NCBI GenBank assembly: GCA_013399875.1
Contig: VXAZ01001045.1
Coordinates: 1,036,661-1,100,660 of the forward strand
Direction: 5' to 3'
Length of the DNA stretch: 64,000 nucleotides
DNA from: Gymnorhina tibicen
Lineage: Eukaryota > Chordata > Aves > Passeriformes > Artamidae
Below, in pieces: positions 1-12,103 of the stretch. Both the position numbers and the translations under genes were made by a program. The first letter of the stretch is position 1. Every line of letters begins with the position of its first letter. The notes below the pieces were generated by a model. It made no database searches. It was not told where the DNA came from and was given only the letters and a program-made list of their open reading frames with translations.

Positions 1-930
1 TATCTTGGGTTAGGACAACTATATGGAGTGGACACTCCAAAATAAGTTAATTCCCCTTTCAGTTTTAACCGCTCCCGTTTCACCAATAAGCAGGGAAGAA
101 TACTGGAAGATATAAGTGAAAAAATAACATTTTATTTTACTAAAAAAAGAAACAGCAACAGGCAAAATAACAGTAAAAATCACTAGATACAAAGGTGCTC
201 AGTCCCGCAGAGTCCCCAGGAGCAAAGAGAACAAAATGGCGGAGAAAGCCCTCCCCGCAGGATGGCGCCCTCTGCAGGCACCTCCATGGTCTGGGAGACA
301 AAGGCAAAATGGCTGACAAGCCCCCCTCTCCTGACCACGTGTGGAGAGAGAGAACAAAGAGCAAAAAACAACATAGCAATGGAACCCCCGCAGGTACAAA
401 AACCTCCCCCTAAAACACAACCAACAGGGAACAAGGACAAAACAAAAAGAAAACCTGGAGTCCGAAAACAGCCCAATGCCTCTCGAGCTCTTTGCTTCGG
501 GCCACCAGATAGGGCCTTTCTCTCTCCCGGAGGTGGCAGCTCCAATGACAGCTGGAAAAAACTCAGTAGCTGGGGCAGCAGCAACCCTGCAGTGTCAATT
601 TTTCCGCCTCTCCCTCAGCTGGCTGGACCCACTCGGCGCTGGCAGTGCACTCAGAGTTGCTGGTGCGCTGCAGGGAATGTGGCGGGGGAAGAAACTGTGC
701 CGCTTAACACCAGAAACTAGCAGCTCCCACCTCTGCGGGCCCCACTGCAGACAGGTGTTTTTGTGTAATTTGCCCTGGGGAAGCCTAGAATTGCCAAGAA
801 ACTCTAGTTTCTTGGAGACTTAAGCCAGGCACTGGTTTCTGCCTTGCACTGTCTCTTTCCCGGTGGGAATGAAAGAGAAAGGGCCAGGGGCTTCTGCCTG
901 AGCAACCCCAACTCTTAAAAAAGACCCCGG
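1..930 (-). mobile_element. ERV/LTR-derived fragment, outer element of a nest (left part)
   Basis: This is a moderately GC-rich block unlike the AT-rich flank. Read on the minus strand it resembles avian ERV LTR and leader sequence: long T/G-rich and C-rich tracts, an AATAAA signal (plus-strand TTTATT at 131-136) near its 3' end, and a final stretch ending at the window edge. The open frames across it (for example 262-720 on plus and 183-584 on minus) overlap on both strands and match no gag, pol or env motif that I recognise, so I treat them as chance. The element runs off the left edge, so its 3' boundary is unknown. It resumes after the inserted LTR at 1371. No target-site duplication can be tested. 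The ERV class is unassigned; the minus orientation is inferred from the polyadenylation signal and general likeness. Confidence 0.55.
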
Positions 931-1244
931 TGATAGCATAGGGTTAAAATGTTTTAAGATTGTAGTAGCTTAGATAGGCTTTGAATAAGCATTGTTTCTG
1001 TCAAATCTTGCGACTCCGTACCAGTGTACGAGTAGTACAGTTACACTGCGTTATAGGTACAAGATGATTATTTGAAAATTACATATAATCAACAGGAATT
1101 ATGAGGATATAGGGGGAGAGGGGCTTGAAGTATATGCCTGAATGATTATAATAGAACCTGAATACCATGCTTGATCAATTACAATAGTACAATGTATAGT
1201 TAATGATTAACCTATGATTCTATAGTGGTTATGTAAGGGAAGAG

Positions 1245-1251
1245 TATAAAA
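1245..1251 (+). promoter_or_regulatory. TATA box of the solo LTR
   Basis: TATAAAA sits about 72 bp before the AATAAA signal, the order expected for an LTR U3/R junction, with transcription predicted to start near 1275. Whether it is active in the host cannot be told from sequence. Confidence 0.65.
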
Positions 1252-1316
1252 CTGTTTCACCCCAAGCCCATGTCGGAATCAGATTTGGGTCTGTACCCCG
1301 GTTCCCAGAGCTCTTC

Positions 1317-1322
1317 AATAAA
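1317..1322 (+). terminator. Polyadenylation signal AATAAA of the solo LTR
   Basis: AATAAA lies 48 bp before the LTR end. It is followed by a perfect 8-bp-arm hairpin (1335-1342 with 1346-1353, loop ACC), a layout seen in the R region of many retroviral LTRs. Confidence 0.65.
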
Positions 1323-1370
1323 AGCACCTGCATATAATCACACCGTGATTATGTGTTTCTACGCTAACAC

Positions 1371-1455
1371 CGGCACCCCCGATCTCCCAAACCTGGGACC
1401 AGACAACCGGTTCCACTTGTGGCCCCCAGGACTTTATTGGAACAGTTACCATTTT
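1371..1455 (-). mobile_element. Outer ERV fragment, resumed after the inserted LTR
   Basis: This is GC-rich sequence directly after the solo LTR. It continues the outer minus-strand element interrupted at 930 and drops back to AT-rich unique DNA near 1455. It carries a minus-strand AATAAA (plus TTTATT at 1433-1438) close to a G-rich stretch. That could be the end of an LTR followed by leader sequence, but I could not match a tRNA primer-binding site. The right boundary is approximate. Confidence 0.45.
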
Positions 1456-4400
1456 GGATCACATGATGTAGCACAGATATGGAATACAATGCACATTTTT
1501 GGGTTACCCATGACAATATATCAAACAAGAAAATGTGTAACAGTTTCATGTGTATATCTTCATTCATGTTTGTTGGGGAACAATAGAAAAATCTATTGCA
1601 TATGATCAAGAAAGATGGGGAAAAGTCTTTAAGGAAAAAAAAGCAACAATTTTGTCTTAATAGTGCCTGTCACTCCAGTTCCTGCAGAGACATTTCCCAA
1701 AGAGACTTTCTCTGCTTTTAGAACTGTATGACTCAGTTTAAAAATTAGAAATTTTAGGTTTATGATTAAAAAATAAAAAAAAATTTGATTAAATTGAAAT
1801 GAAACTGAGTGATGGGGAAAAATTTTCGTTTTATAGCATCAAAGTGACCGATTTGTCAGAGACCTTAGCAGTCAGAAAGTCCACTGATTTTATACTTATA
1901 AAATAGGCTAAGAAATTTAATACACAATCTGAAATTCTGTTTCATTATGATGGAAATAATATTAAAATTAATAAAATGCATTGCCATGGAGAGTGAATGA
2001 ATATAAATAGCTCTCTACATGGGGAAAACTAGAGAGCACTGGCACACTCCTAACTCTTAATATGAGCCAAGATGCTGAATGATTTGTTAAAAAGTATTGA
2101 AGAATTCCAAATTTAAAAAAGTGTATTGGGGCAAGGGGGCAATGAATCAGTGCAATGTAAATGTGCAAGGCTAAGTAGACACTGTTTACCTGGTTAAAAA
2201 AATTAGTTGACAGATGTAACAGAAAGCTTTCAATATTCAAAATTTCACCTTGGTCAGCTATGTATTATTTTTCAAAATTAAAGGCAGTATTAGAAATATT
2301 TTTAATATATTTCCCTTAATCAGAAAATTTGCCATGTCTTTGTGGACAATAATGTGGAAAACTATGATTTATACGGATGAACTTCTGGGAATTTAATAGG
2401 GAAATATATTCTCATGCCATATATATTAAGTACAGATCTCTTAGGATAGAAAAATTGAGATTTTATATAGCACTTCTTATGATGCTTCTTTTGCAGGATT
2501 AGAAGTGGGATTTGGATTTGGGAAGTAAAAATGTTTTTCTGTATACTTGTCTAGGTGTCTAAATTCTCTGAGCTCCTTAATTCACAAGGGCTACAAATAG
2601 ATTTTTCTCTCTGATGGCTCCACAGAATTATGTAGGGAGGCAGCCCCAGTAGGCAAGGTCTTGTCTGCATCTATACTTCAGCTCCTCTGGGGCATCACAA
2701 TGCATAAAGCAAAATGAAAAATAGGAAACTGGAAAGGGACAAGAGTTTTTAGGGCTGAGTGTGTCTTACAGTTTTCCATGGTAAAAATTTATTTTCATGT
2801 CTCTGAAAAATCAGACACATTATGTTTTTAAGTTACCAGTATAGCAAGATACTTGTCATTGATACTTGTATTTGATTATGAGAAGACACACAGAGGTCAT
2901 CTGCAACTTTTTTTCTTTTTACATAGGCAATAGTATACTATATTTATTCCTCAGGCACAAAAAAGTCCTTCTATGACATATATAGGTCAATCCACATGAA
3001 TGGCAAGATTTTTACATCATAACTATATCATGGTTCACTTTTGCATGGGTCTGCTGCCAATTAGTCCTCTTCCATGTGCAGTATAACCTTTGAAAATACT
3101 TAAGGGTTATTTTATGTATGCACAGTCTGGAAATTTAGTTATAAAAAGCACAAGTATAGAATATTCAAACAAGTTATAAAAAGATGCAAAATATAAACAA
3201 ATTCTACAATTTTTTTTTAGTAAAGAAAATACGACATCTCAGAAATTCTTGACAATTTAAGTGCTTCTTTATAATCACATACGTTTGATGTGAAAGGTCA
3301 TGGGGTCATATGCCTTAAAAGCATACCACATTTCTGAATACAGAAAAGTTGTTTTTAATACAACTGTACATCAGTGACCTGAGGCATCATAGGGTTAGGT
3401 TTAGGGTAAATAGTTTTATTGAGATGAGGAGGAGAGGTGTCTAGCAAAGTCACAAAACCAGCAAAGTCTATTTGGACCCCTTTTGTATGCTAAATCAACT
3501 AATGAAAAATAAGTAGAATTTTGATAAATGCTTATATAGCTGTGTTATTCTTCTGCATGAAATACAAATTCTGTTTACAGAGGTTGTTGAATATCTGTAC
3601 ATACTAGTGAAGTCATTAGGAGGAAGTCTTTCTCCACCACCTTCTTCTTGTCCTGCAATTTGCCAGCCTGTGTGGAAAGGAGACTCGTATCTTCACTAGT
3701 CTGCTTTTCTGCTCAGTGCCAGTGAAGCAGGGCCTGTTGAATGATATCCAAAGCATCCAGCTAGCTGGAAAATGGTTGCTGTAAGTAGCCAGTGGCCTAG
3801 CTACCTAGTAAAGGCAAATTTTGTAACCCTTCTTCGTTTCTTCAATATCTGGCTTATTGGGATGTTTATGGGAATTTGCTTTTGTTTATTTGAAATACAC
3901 AACCGGTGGTCCCACTTCTTTGTAGACTTCACTGACAGTATTTTTAAAAATAATGGATATTTGTGCTGTGATAGGCAGAGGGGTGTTTGTGCTGCCGTCC
4001 TTATCTGAGAAACGGGAAACCCCAGGTGAAGTTGCTTTTCAGGCTTAGTAGATTGAAACTCAGTGTCTTGGATCCTATGCTAACTTGGATAAGAGGGCTG
4101 GGAATTACTTTCTCCTTTTGTAACTGTGCCCCTATACACACACAGTCACATGAAATCTGTACAAAAACATAATTAACCGGTAAAGTATATAAATGAAAAT
4201 ACACTCTTCATGAATAAGTTGGTTTGAGTTCTACCCAACATTTGATATCATATTTATATTTAATAACTCTACACATAGAGATATATAGGGGCGATAAGGA
4301 GCTTCCTTTTAATAATTCCGATGGGAGAAATACAAAGCAATGAAATACTGTTTGGGGAATCTAAGGAGCCTTAATAAACAAGTGTTGAGAAATAAAATAC

Positions 4401-7400
4401 TTTATGGTTTGAAAAGGTGAAAATGGTTCAGGGAGATGCATTCTGAAAATAAAGTGTAAATTTTTTTGGATTTTCTTCCTTGCTCCAGACAATGGTGATA
4501 ATATTATTATCTATTTTTCTACTAATGGAAAAAATTATCTTATTCATATCTGGGTTGCATCCAATTTAAATAATTACATGTCCAAGTGGATTCAGGGACA
4601 AATTTTTTCTAGATGGGCTTTTTCACAATGGATATGTGCTTATGATTAGTGTTCTCATAGAACAAATGGAAACTCTTTCAATGACAAAACATTAATTAGG
4701 AACTCTGTGTAAGAGCTATGCCAACACAGAAGCACAGAATGATGGGGATATGAATACAACTTCTACAAGAAATACTAGCTAAATTTAACAGTTAAACTTG
4801 AAATAGATAGATAATTATGTTTCTAGAGGCTCTTTCCAGCCAATCTGTTCTCTCTCAGCATGTGTAATATCAGGACTTCTATTTGAGAGTGAGAAACACA
4901 TGCCCAACACAAGTTCATGGATGAACATGATATTTTCACACCCGATATATTTATTCTTTGATCTGAATGAGGATGAGAACATGTCATACCTGACATATTT
5001 TAATTTGCACTTAGGGAGAAAATATCTTAGATTTCTTAATACCTTTTATCTAAATTTCAAACAAGAAAAAAGGTGGAGAATAAGCAAAGGATTTATTTCA
5101 CTTGTTCTATTTCAACAATAATAAAGAAACTTAGTATTCTTTCTTCCCTTATAATATAATACATATATTTGGATACTGTTATGCCAAACTCATGAAAACA
5201 CCTCACATTTTATGCAAATAACTTTGAAGTAGCTTCTGTAAAATACAAGCAAAGAAAGGGTAAATCAGAGTAAGTACAACAAAAAAAGTGCTAGAAACCA
5301 ATGTATTTTTGAGAAAACCTATCCCTTGTTTAAATGGTATATATAGCATATTGACAAAGAAGAGAAATTTTAAATACCTCAGGCAGAGGAGTTTCTTCAA
5401 TCCTCTCTTGGAGCAGATAAATACATTAAGACAAGATTAGAGTTACAGGAACCAGGTAATCAAAGTTCTTGCTGACAAAAACCCAAACCTGTTAACATTC
5501 CCAAATGTCCTGTTTATGTAACCAAAGAATAGCTCCTATGCATTTCTCATGAAAGTCAATATCGTAATTAGTATTAGCAATCTGTAAATGGGAAAATATA
5601 AGTGAGAGCATTTGGGCAAAACATAAGAAAATACAAATATATAACAATATATTTCTTCCCCCTCCTTCACATCTGAACATAGAGGGTATTCTAGTTAGTT
5701 GTGTGTAAGCCATTAATAATTTAACATCTCTTTCTTTAAAACCTAGATAAATACAAATACCGCTTGGGGATTTTATCCCAGAATTTTGGTGAACCGTTTT
5801 TAATCTCCCTGAATTAACAAAATCAAAGCTAGTTTTAAAAGCTTGACAAGCTAAACTAGGTTTGACTAATCGATAAAAAAGTCTTATAATAAACTGTTTT
5901 TCAGTTGATATTTCTGAGACCTATAAATTATGTATTGCTCCTTTGAAAGTCTGTATAAAAATTAAAGTGAGAGATCCATTCTTTTTGGACAGGAGATAGT
6001 TTTAAGCTACTTTGAAATGGGATAAAGGGAAAAAGAGTATAGAGAAGGAAAGACCTGAAGGGTCTTTAGTTTTATTTCATGTAAAATTTGATGTGGTAAG
6101 CATTTACAAGCTTTCTTCTTTTGTTAGGTATGAAAAATCCTTACTTTCAGTAAATCTGATTGTCTGTTTCTTTATCAAATTTAAGATCTGGAGGTAAACC
6201 GATCCAAATCAGGGTTTTTAAGATGTTGGAAGTCCAATATCAAGGTCAAATTAAAGTGCTCTGACTGCTGTCTGTCAGGTATGAGGGTGTCAGTTCTCTA
6301 TTCCCTTCCTTGTCTGTTGTGAAAACCAGTTATGTTAAGTGGCAAAAGTCTACCACTTTGGGTCCATCAGTGAAGTGAGGGAGTAAAATGCTTAATCTTC
6401 AGTTCCCTTGGGGTTTTTTCCTTAGAATGAATATATTTTCTTTGACAATGGAAAAAAGGATCCCTAGAAGCACATATCAGGATGTAAATGGTAGTTAAAA
6501 TAAATTTGTGGAGCAGAAACAGAATTAAAGAACTTATTAGTTGCCTAAACTACAAATACATTTTGGAAAAAAATATACAAATTGAGGAGTATTAGAGCAA
6601 AGCATCCAGAGAATCTGCATGAGAAAATTTATGTCTGCAAGCAATTTTATCATTTCAGATTTCTACTTAAGGATCATAGATTTCTAATGTAGGATTTCCG
6701 TGCCTTAAAAACTCTATAAACCTTTGGCAAATACCAAGTGTTAAATGATAAATCCAATGTTTATTTCAAATTTTTCTTTTCATAAATACAGATAAAATTA
6801 AGCTCTACTCCTTGACAGATGAGCATTTTCTATACATCTGTTTAAATATTGTATCTATCTGTTCTTAACTATGTCAAAATTAGTTCCTAATCCAGTAATT
6901 AAATATATTGCTCTTCATCCACCTTGACTTACTTAATATGAATTGGTAAAGTCCTTCCTCTCTAGTGGATCAAAACCAGCACCACATTCCTGCTTGTGTT
7001 CAGGCAAAATCTTGATTTTTGAGGCTTTTTTTACTGCTTGTTTTCAATTTCTTTTATATTTCTGGAATCACCAATTGCAAAATTTGATTTAAAAGTTACT
7101 AATAATACTTCAGAAAAATATAAAATCCTTTGACTGAACTTATATTTATGCTCAAAATCCATACTTGTGTTTACAACCTAAGTCATAATATGATGGAAGT
7201 ACATACTCTTCCCATGTAAAAATTGACAGTCCTGCAAGTACAATTTTTTTGAGAAAGACTGTCTCATTAGAAGTCAGCAGAGAGAATTAGTATCATTCCA
7301 GTATTCAAAGCCACTCTTGCATAGCCAAGAGCAGTAGGTTTCCTTACAGAGTCTTAGATTATTGTTATTTTGTTTCCTGTTTATGTGGAAATATTGCCAT

Positions 7401-9930
7401 ATCTGGACACAAAGAGTCATGCTGTATGCTTTGAAAAGAATATGTTACTTTTGAAAGCATCCTCCATCTGTTTTAAACGAATGTGATTCTGTTTGGCATG
7501 CATTTCCTGTATACTTTTCAAAATATAAAGCGGTAGCACTCAACACATTGTGTTCAGGCTCTGATAGCACATGTAAACTGCCATATAGCATATTTACTCT
7601 CCTTTCTGGAGAAAAGTCCTGGAGAGGCTTTCTAGAAACCCTTAGTCATTCATTACAAGTCTCTTCCTGAATATTGGATCATTTTTATAATATTGACTTG
7701 CCTTTGCACCTGTTGACAACATTATTTCTCAGTCGGGTTGTTGGTACTACATTGTCTTTATTAATTTGATGATGTGTGTACCTATTTGATTCAATATCCT
7801 TGTGAGGTGGTTATGCTAATTTTAGTGTAGTTTAGTTAAGAACAGACACTCTATTCTGCACATGGTAAATATAGGTAAAATGAGTATTCTGTGATATTTT
7901 AACACTGAGTTTTTCTGCTTGTGATTCAATACTTATGCTTTAAATTTTCACAAGAAATATCAAAACTTTTAAGGATTTTATCTCCCCCTCCGGGTGTCAT
8001 TAAGAAACTTAAGGAAAGCTGTCAAGGAAAATTTTTCTCCCCTGCTTAATAGGTTAGCTGAAGACACCAAGAAAGAATGTACAGTCATGAAGCTAATTAT
8101 AATTGTTTCTTGTAGTGTAAATGTCACAGTATCACAATCACGGCCATTTAGGAGATCTTCAGTGGAGTTGTTGGAGACTGTGTCCATCACTGTCTTCTAT
8201 TGTAAATTCTCTTGCTCCAATCTAGCAAGAAGATAAAAGTATTTATTGCCAGTCCACAAAACTTCAGCCTCCAGGAGAAATTTTGCAGCTCTTAATAGGT
8301 TTCATGACCTCTATCCCTCAGCCTTGTTCAGGTACATGTGATGTGTTCCCACGTGCAGCCTTGGTACCACTGGCACAGTCCATCTGCTGTGTGTTTATGG
8401 TCACTTTTTTTGGACTCATTTGCAGGAAGCTAACTGAACATTATAGCCGTAATTAACATGCTCTAAAATATAAATCTCTGTTCTTGAAACACAGATAAAG
8501 TAGAACTTACTTTTACTGCAGCATTGTATATTATTTCAGCCTACTGACAAATGTGACTGCATAGTGGTTATATAAGGAGTATGTTGCAAACAGGTCACGG
8601 TGATGTGCTGACCAACTGAAATGTATCATGTGCGTGGGAGTTTCTATTTTTCCCCAAATTATAAGGCTGAAAGCAGAGTGTACTGTTCCATTTCTCCTAG
8701 TTTTATCCTGCACAGTGCTTCTTCAGACACAGTCAGTTACATCAAGTCACTCAAAGAAAATGTTTTTCAAGAATGACTTACAATGAGAACTTCAATTTTA
8801 GTAGTGATATCTTCCACAGATTTTGTATTTTTCAAACCTTTAAGAGATAATGAACTAGTTGGTAAAGACCAACTAAAGTGCTGAAGTGCTTTCACACTGT
8901 GACTTGTTCCATTTACCACTTCCTTCCTGCTACCCCTAGGATATTCAGGAATATAAGTTCTATAGGATCATTACAAACAAATTTAAAGTGTTCACAGCTT
9001 TCACATTCTTCTGGGAACGGTTTCAGTGAGACATACTGAAGGTCTACCTAGGCAACAATTCTTTCACTGCCAGCACAAATTGGTGATGTTGAGGTAGTGT
9101 ATAGGAGAAAGGGCTGATGCACGGTGATAAATCCATCAATACATTCTCCTAGCACCTCAAAATCCAATTTGTATGGATTTTATGGGTAGAGACAGCATAA
9201 CTGTGTTTATTAAGCACTGACAGTTTTCTCTTTTGTGAATCTTACTTTTCTGATAGTATGTTTGTTCTCAGATAACATACCATATTTTGGCATGGTCCCT
9301 GTAAACTCCAAGTGTTTTGATACATACTTCATCAAGAAGAGTGGTGCAGGATACTGAACAAGGGTTTTTGGAGTGGCCAGTGAAATGCTGACTTTTTAGA
9401 TGATGCTTTTCTATGCTGTTAGAAGACTATTTTGGAGACACTATCTTCCAAATGCAACTAGGTGAGCCCGGTCCTGAGGCAGATGGGGTCGAAAGTCTTT
9501 CTTTGTCCAAGTTCTCAAGAAAATCTCCCTCACTGTCTAGTTAAAAATTATTCAGCTAATGTTCAGTATTCAGCTAAGCCCTTTAGAATGGCCTGATCTC
9601 AGGTATCATAAGGCAGCAGGGGCATTACACATTTGTAATCTGCCAAAAAACGGGAATAGTACACTGCCAGATAGAAAACTAAGAGAGAGATCATACTTAT
9701 TGCTATTTTCCATATTTTCTGTCATCAACATGACTAGTAAGCAATATGGAAGTCATTTCTGGTTTATAAATAATACATAGAAGTACTGCAAATAATAGAG
9801 CAATTTTCATATTTAGACCATAATTTGATTTCAGGATAATATTTTAAATGTTTTACAGTACTTTAAAACTTTTATAGTCACTGTAATAATGCATTTTATA
9901 TAGTTGTGTGTACTCTGTTTTCTGTGTAGG
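1456..9930. other. Unique AT-rich DNA, no gene seen
   Basis: No CR1, LTR or coding similarity was recognised. Open frames are short (80 codons or fewer) and stop-rich. Small items: a degenerate telomere-like tract (3392-3409), a stem-loop (5829-5859), and a stretch at 7985-8240 where open frames of 80 and 70 codons overlap on opposite strands with more even composition than the flank. I do not recognise a protein there. Confidence 0.6.
5829..5859. repeat. Imperfect stem-loop, 31 bp
   Basis: Outer arms CTAGTTT / AAACTAG (7 bp) and inner arms AGCTT / AAGCT (5 bp) close around a GAC loop, with a short one-sided bulge. No function is evident. Confidence 0.5.
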
Positions 9931-9983
9931 TGTCCTGGTTTCAGCTGAGAAAGTATCAATTTTCTTCTTAGTAGCTGTAGAAA
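9931..9983 (+). mobile_element. Truncated 5' end of an ERV LTR (~50 bp)
   Basis: The segment starts TGTCCTGGTTTCAGCTGAGA and continues with a TTTTCTTCTTAGTAGCTG stretch. I recall this start from an abundant avian LTR family that begins TGTCCTGGTTTCAGCTGGGA. The similarity fades after about 50 bp, so most of the LTR is missing. No duplication or polyadenylation signal is associated. The right edge is approximate. Confidence 0.6.
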
Positions 9984-12103
9984 AAAACCTCAAGTGAAAA
10001 TAAAGTAGTAGACAGATTCAGGAACTGATGAGAGACTCAAAACCGCATTTTTTTAAGCTAGGTAAACAGAGTCATCTATTTAATAATAGACCTTCATGCT
10101 GAGAGTCTTGTATAAATTATTGTTCTGCAGCAGAGAGATCTTGTGGAATGGATTGGGACAATTAAAAAAAAAAGTTGAAAGACGTATATTCATAAGCACA
10201 GTAACAAGGTATTTTTAGTCTCTGAAACTATATTAAGTAAAGAAAAACTAAACAAAATAACCTGGGGGTAAGGTTGTTGTTTATTTTTCATTCTTTTTTC
10301 CTCCATACTGATTTTCACACCTAAAAAGAAAAAAAAAATCAATAATGCCAGTTCATAGTCATACTTTTCTTGCTGAAATATCATAATGGTCCAGGTCTCA
10401 CTTTTAGCACTCAGCAGCCTGGTAATGAAATGCTGAACAAACAACAAAATATATAGAATATAAAATCTAAGTAGCAAGTACTTTCCACATATGGGAACTA
10501 GTATGTTTTATTCCAACTACACTTCTATTGCAAGTTCAGTAAAACATGAATGGAAAGAGTTTGAAATTTTTTATCAAGTATGAGCTTTCTAGAATGATTT
10601 CAGTACTTCAAGAAAGGCTGAATTTGGATGAAAATCTCTTTAAACAGGAGAAGACCCATTACTGACAGGACTGGAGAAGCCTATATGACTGTAGGAAAAG
10701 TCTTTCAGAACTGTACAGTAAAAATGAACAGGGAAACTGGGTTCCTTTAAGATTTAGACAGTTCAGGAAAGTTAAAGATTCACCCAATCTGCAAGGGAAA
10801 TCATGAAACATTCTTCTTCAGACAGTGTGAGTTGTTCAGCATCTGGACAGAGTTAGACAAGAATAAATGGGTGAAATATTACAGGTACTTCTTCCTCCCA
10901 TGATTTTCTGAATTACTAGTTCTGTACCCAAGTCCAGATAATGATAATTCGTTTTCCAGAATTTCTTTGAGGCAAACTTCTGTATGTATGACCACAGAAG
11001 TCCATAGGTCAATTTTGTGTAATGTGTATAAAGAATTTAGTGACTCTTGGAATTTACTAAATCTATACATAAATTGTGTCACTATTGGACTCCTAGAAAA
11101 AAAGAGTGAAATATATTTTTGAAAGTACCGGTAGATTATAAAGCAGTCTGCAGATAAGACTACTTTCTATTCCCAAAGCTTGTTTTCTGAGAATAATGTT
11201 TTATCCCGTATAGTTACGACAGACAAAACATACAGTACTGAATAAGATATAGAATTTGCCTAAGAAAACTCAGCTTTGTGAGGAGAAATTTCAGGCTCTG
11301 TTTTCTGTTTGTTGCAGATCTGTAGCCACATATGTGCAAAGTCATTAACATATCAAAATTTTTCTATAGTTTCTCATTATTTTATAGCTGAAAGGGGAAC
11401 TCTATTCACTTTTCAAGGCAGTGGTGAAATTCCATTGTGAATATTTGGAAAAGTATTAACATATATGAAAGTGTCAGAAATTCAAATGTTTTCAACTTTG
11501 ACACTGTGTCCTTGTTTGTAGTTAACCGGGTTAATATGAAATTCAGAAAATATTGTTCTGTCTCCACAATACCCACAGTAAAATGAAAATTATTATTTGC
11601 TCTTTGGCAATTGCCCAGATAATTTATCACGTGATACAACAGAACAGACAATCTATAATTCATTACTTGGTCTGTGTAATAAAAGTTGTACACTCTTTTA
11701 TATATCTTTCAAAAAGAGACTTGCAATAAGAGAACAATTTTGAATATTTGGAATAGTTAAGATATTGTCACACTAATATTTTTGACTCCATGTTGGAATG
11801 AAGTTTAAGATGCCCGGAGCCTATACTAGGTGTTGTCTTTTATGCTGGGTGTCTTTTACTAGCATATGTTAGTTTATCAGAAAAGATGAATAACAGACAT
11901 TTTCAGTGACTATTATTGTTGTATTTCTTACACTGTATTAGAGATTGATCTGCGCAGAGAATGGTAGCTTTATTACCCAATGAATTCCCTTTTATGAAAA
12001 ATCATTGGAAGCAATTTGTCATCTACTAATTGACCAAAAATGTAGTTATTATATAAAAACACATATGACAAAGCAAAAGCCTTTCAGAAAGAATCCATAG
12101 TAG
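9984..12103. other. Unique AT-rich DNA, no gene seen
   Basis: Open frames at 10190-10477 and 11406-11693 (95 codons each, minus) have low-complexity or stop-flanked composition and no recognised domain. I see no repeat that I can name. Confidence 0.55.

Larger units (their letters stand above)
931..1370 (+). mobile_element. Solo LTR of a class I (gammaretrovirus-like) ERV, 440 bp
   Basis: The LTR begins TGATAGCATA and ends TACGCTAACA. The reverse complement of the end matches the start at 8 of 10 positions, so it has imperfect terminal inverted repeats with the canonical TG...CA. It contains a TATA box (1245-1251), an AATAAA signal (1317-1322) and a hairpin just past that signal, giving a U3-R-U5 order on the plus strand. 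A 4-bp duplication flanks it. No internal retroviral sequence is attached, so it is a solo LTR. It lies inside, and antiparallel to, the ERV fragment at 1-930/1371-1455, and is therefore the younger insertion. Family name not assigned. Confidence 0.8.
927..1374. repeat. 4-bp target-site duplication CCGG flanking the solo LTR
   Basis: CCGG at 927-930 directly precedes the LTR and CCGG at 1371-1374 directly follows it. A 4-bp duplication is the usual footprint of gammaretrovirus-like (class I) integrases. Its presence on both sides shows one complete insertion event followed by LTR-LTR recombination. The span covers the LTR between the two copies. Confidence 0.75.

Noticed and set aside
262..720. 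152-codon plus-strand frame (and minus-strand frame 183-584)
   Set aside because: Both lie in GC-rich ERV/LTR sequence, overlap each other on opposite strands, and show no retroviral or host domain.
1400..1440. Retroviral primer-binding site on the minus strand (TGGGGGCC...)
   Set aside because: It shares only the first bases with a proline-tRNA site and then diverges; I could not match it to any tRNA 3' end.
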